Assembly: GCA_016763955.1 (NCBI GenBank)
Contig: JAESSU010000474.1
Span: 1-5,940 of the forward strand
Length of the DNA: 5,940 nucleotides
DNA from: Phycisphaeraceae bacterium
GTDB taxonomy: Bacteria > Planctomycetota > Phycisphaerae > Phycisphaerales > Phycisphaeraceae
Direction: 5' to 3'
Shown here: positions 4,810 through 5,940 of the stretch, piece after piece
Layout of the letters: each line of letters starts with the position of its first letter
Position numbering within the stretch: the first letter of the stretch is position 1
Program-made: the position numbers and the translations under genes
The notes under the pieces: model-generated
Seen by the model: the letters and a program-made list of their open reading frames with translations, nothing else
Database searches by the model: none
Told to the model about the DNA's origin: nothing

Positions 4810-5842
4810 TTAAGGCAAGCGACTTAGATCAAGTAAAATATATTGTTCATCCTCATAGATCACCGCATCAAGCAACTCGTTTTTAAGTAATAAACGGATA
4901 CGCGAACCTCGGACTCTTTTCGAAATATAGCGATCATAAGGGGCGAAATAGGAAGCTCGCTTTTTGTTAATATGTTTGCGTTTTAACAACAAATGGGTCA
5001 CCCCAATGCGGTCACGCAAAATCGTGATATCAGATAATTCGTGAGCATAATACGCATCGATCAAAGCCAGTGCGCGGGCACGCATTTCCAACGCATAATT
5101 TTTATGAAATAGTTGATGCAGTTCATAACTGATAAAGATCGACCTTGCGCACAAATAAGGGACATCTTGAATGGGTCTGCCAAACCAACCCGCAATCAAT
5201 ACATCCGTGGGCAAATCACCTAAAACAGACACAATGCGTTGCGAACTCACATTCCTTTTGTAATACCCAACTCTGCCATAACCACGATGGGTCGTCAGTA
5301 CGACACATGCAATGCACAGAACAACAGGCAGTCCCTAGGCTATTTTGGGACGGCTCAAACGTGTGGACACAAACCGTTGCAAGTCCCCCGACCCCATCGG
5401 CAGCATCAACGCAATGAGCATCGCAACGGTGTAAACGACATAACGCACAGGCATGTATAGCGTCGGGTAAATCCACAGTGCAACGTCATAGAGAATCAAA
5501 CAGACGAACAGAAACAACAACAAACGCCGGCGAATCGGCACCCGGTACATTGTGATCAGACAGCAACCCAACCCACCTATCAGAAAAAGAACCTTTATTG
5601 CCTGACTCACAGACCATTGCTCAGCAACTTGCGTGTTCCTTGCCCACTTGCCCACTCCAAGCCAAGGGGTGCCAGCAGATGAAGGTTTTATTTTTACAAA
5701 TTGAAAAATATAATTCGTGAGTTTTGGAAACGGATAACTATCGCGTCGCTCGTATCGACCTCCGGATTTTAACTCTGGAAAATCAGCAATACTGTCGGTG
5801 CCAATCTTCTCCCCATACTGTGAAGAAGCATACATCGTCGGA
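4810..5842 (-). pseudogene. Broken multi-spanning membrane protein, C-terminal half
   Basis: One continuous minus frame encodes the last part of a large integral membrane protein but has a TAG at 5335-5337 and no proper beginning. From the right edge it holds an extracytoplasmic loop (PELKSGGR, PFPKLTNY, GTPWLGVGKW), hydrophobic helices around VLFLIGGLGCCLITMY, LLLFLFVCLILYDVALW and VRYVVYTVAMLIALML, then the TAG. After the stop the same frame continues with another helix (GLPVVLCIACVVL) and a soluble tail with LPTDVLIAGW and DRIGVTHLLL. Those pieces resemble polytopic proteins of cyanobacteria and planctomycetes whose C-terminal domain follows the last helix; this is from memory and the function is unknown. 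The GTG at 5250 or TTG at 5868 could start shorter ORFs, but neither gives a sensible protein. The 5' limit is approximate, where methyltransferase similarity begins. Confidence 0.75.
5335..5337 (-). other. In-frame TAG interrupting the membrane-protein frame
   Basis: The minus-strand codon is TAG. The preceding residues read STRLSRPKIA and the following ones GLPVVLCIACVVL, so hydrophobic coding character continues directly across it in the same frame. A single base change from TGG or CAG would explain it. Confidence 0.75.
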
Positions 5843-5938
5843 CTCCGGTGACCAATGGATATCGTCAAAGATGAACATCGAATCTTTCGTGGACCGTGCC
5901 AGACACTGCGTGAAATAGTCTAGCGTTGGTCCTTTGCG
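5843..5938 (-). pseudogene. Truncated SAM-dependent methyltransferase fragment
   Basis: A minus-strand frame entering from the right edge reads RKGPTLDYFTQCL, then SMFIFDDIHWSPE (ending near 5843). This is the segment after the SAM-binding region in class I O-methyltransferase-like proteins, where the family has a pattern like 'TLxYFxxCL...DSxFIFDDIHWSxEM'. Right after SPE the family similarity stops. The frame runs 19 more unrelated codons to a TGA at 5783-5785. The usual C-terminal strands (a TIDLFFIG-like stretch) are missing, replaced by the membrane-protein sequence in another frame. The SAM-binding motifs would lie beyond the window. Fragment status is clear; family assignment rests on a short but distinctive stretch. 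Confidence 0.65.
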
Positions 5939-5940
5939 GT

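Noticed and set aside
4810..5250. Independent 146-residue gene starting at GTG 5250
   Set aside because: The same frame continues upstream through a hydrophobic helix to the TAG at 5335, so this is the tail of a larger broken gene. No SD supports the GTG.
5145..5460. Overlapping plus-strand ORFs and a minus-strand out-of-frame ORF around the TAG
   Set aside because: They are shadows of the membrane-protein frame with no domain character. None offers a frameshift path that would bypass the TAG sensibly.
5724..5918. Plus-strand ORF near the right edge
   Set aside because: It lies antisense to the methyltransferase and membrane-protein remnants, whose family-like motifs are on the minus strand.

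Overview
The window looks like chromosomal DNA of a moderate-GC bacterium, most likely a planctomycete. Three things point that way together, though no rRNA or marker gene settles it. A secreted protein ends in a PEP-CTERM sorting signal. Two enzymes of the tetrahydromethanopterin (H4MPT) one-carbon pathway (Ftr and Mch) sit side by side in a plainly bacterial context. The remaining genes concern cell-surface glycans. CoaD is the bacterial type of enzyme, so an archaeon is excluded.

Layout. Bases 87-611 (minus) encode CoaD of coenzyme A synthesis. A 212-bp divergent spacer separates it from a secreted PEP-CTERM protein (824-1408, plus), which ends in a strong intrinsic terminator (1496-1540). 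Next come ftr (1824-2750) and mch (3035-3967), both plus, each preceded by about 280 bp of non-coding DNA. A family 2 glycosyltransferase (4006-4782, plus) follows mch by 38 bp. From 4810 to the right edge the minus strand holds gene wreckage. The C-terminal half of a multi-spanning membrane protein is broken by an in-frame TAG, and it is joined out of frame to a methyltransferase fragment that has lost its 3' end and runs off the window.

Function. Ftr moves a formyl group from formylmethanofuran (or the bacterial analogue) to H4MPT. Mch interconverts 5-formyl- and 5,10-methenyl-H4MPT. They are consecutive steps of the bacterial formaldehyde oxidation/detoxification branch. The other enzymes of the branch (Fae, MtdB, Fhc/Fwd subunits) are not in the window.

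The most notable signal is non-coding. The spacers before ftr and before mch carry two diverged copies of one roughly 180-bp element. Each has imperfect terminal inverted repeats (GGCAAACGCATGT-like on the left, ACATrCGTTTGCC on the right, with subterminal CTTGGCGAG/CTCGCCAAG). Each also has a 34-nt core that aligns without gaps: a 6-bp TGY-triloop hairpin, 4 nt, then the palindrome TTGACC-N3-GGTCAA. The hairpin stem shows two compensatory base-pair changes between copies. This may be a MITE-like intergenic repeat, a structured RNA, or a shared regulatory module for the C1 genes; the window alone cannot decide. Several genes also have a -10-like hexamer only 4-7 nt before the ATG, suggesting leaderless transcripts.
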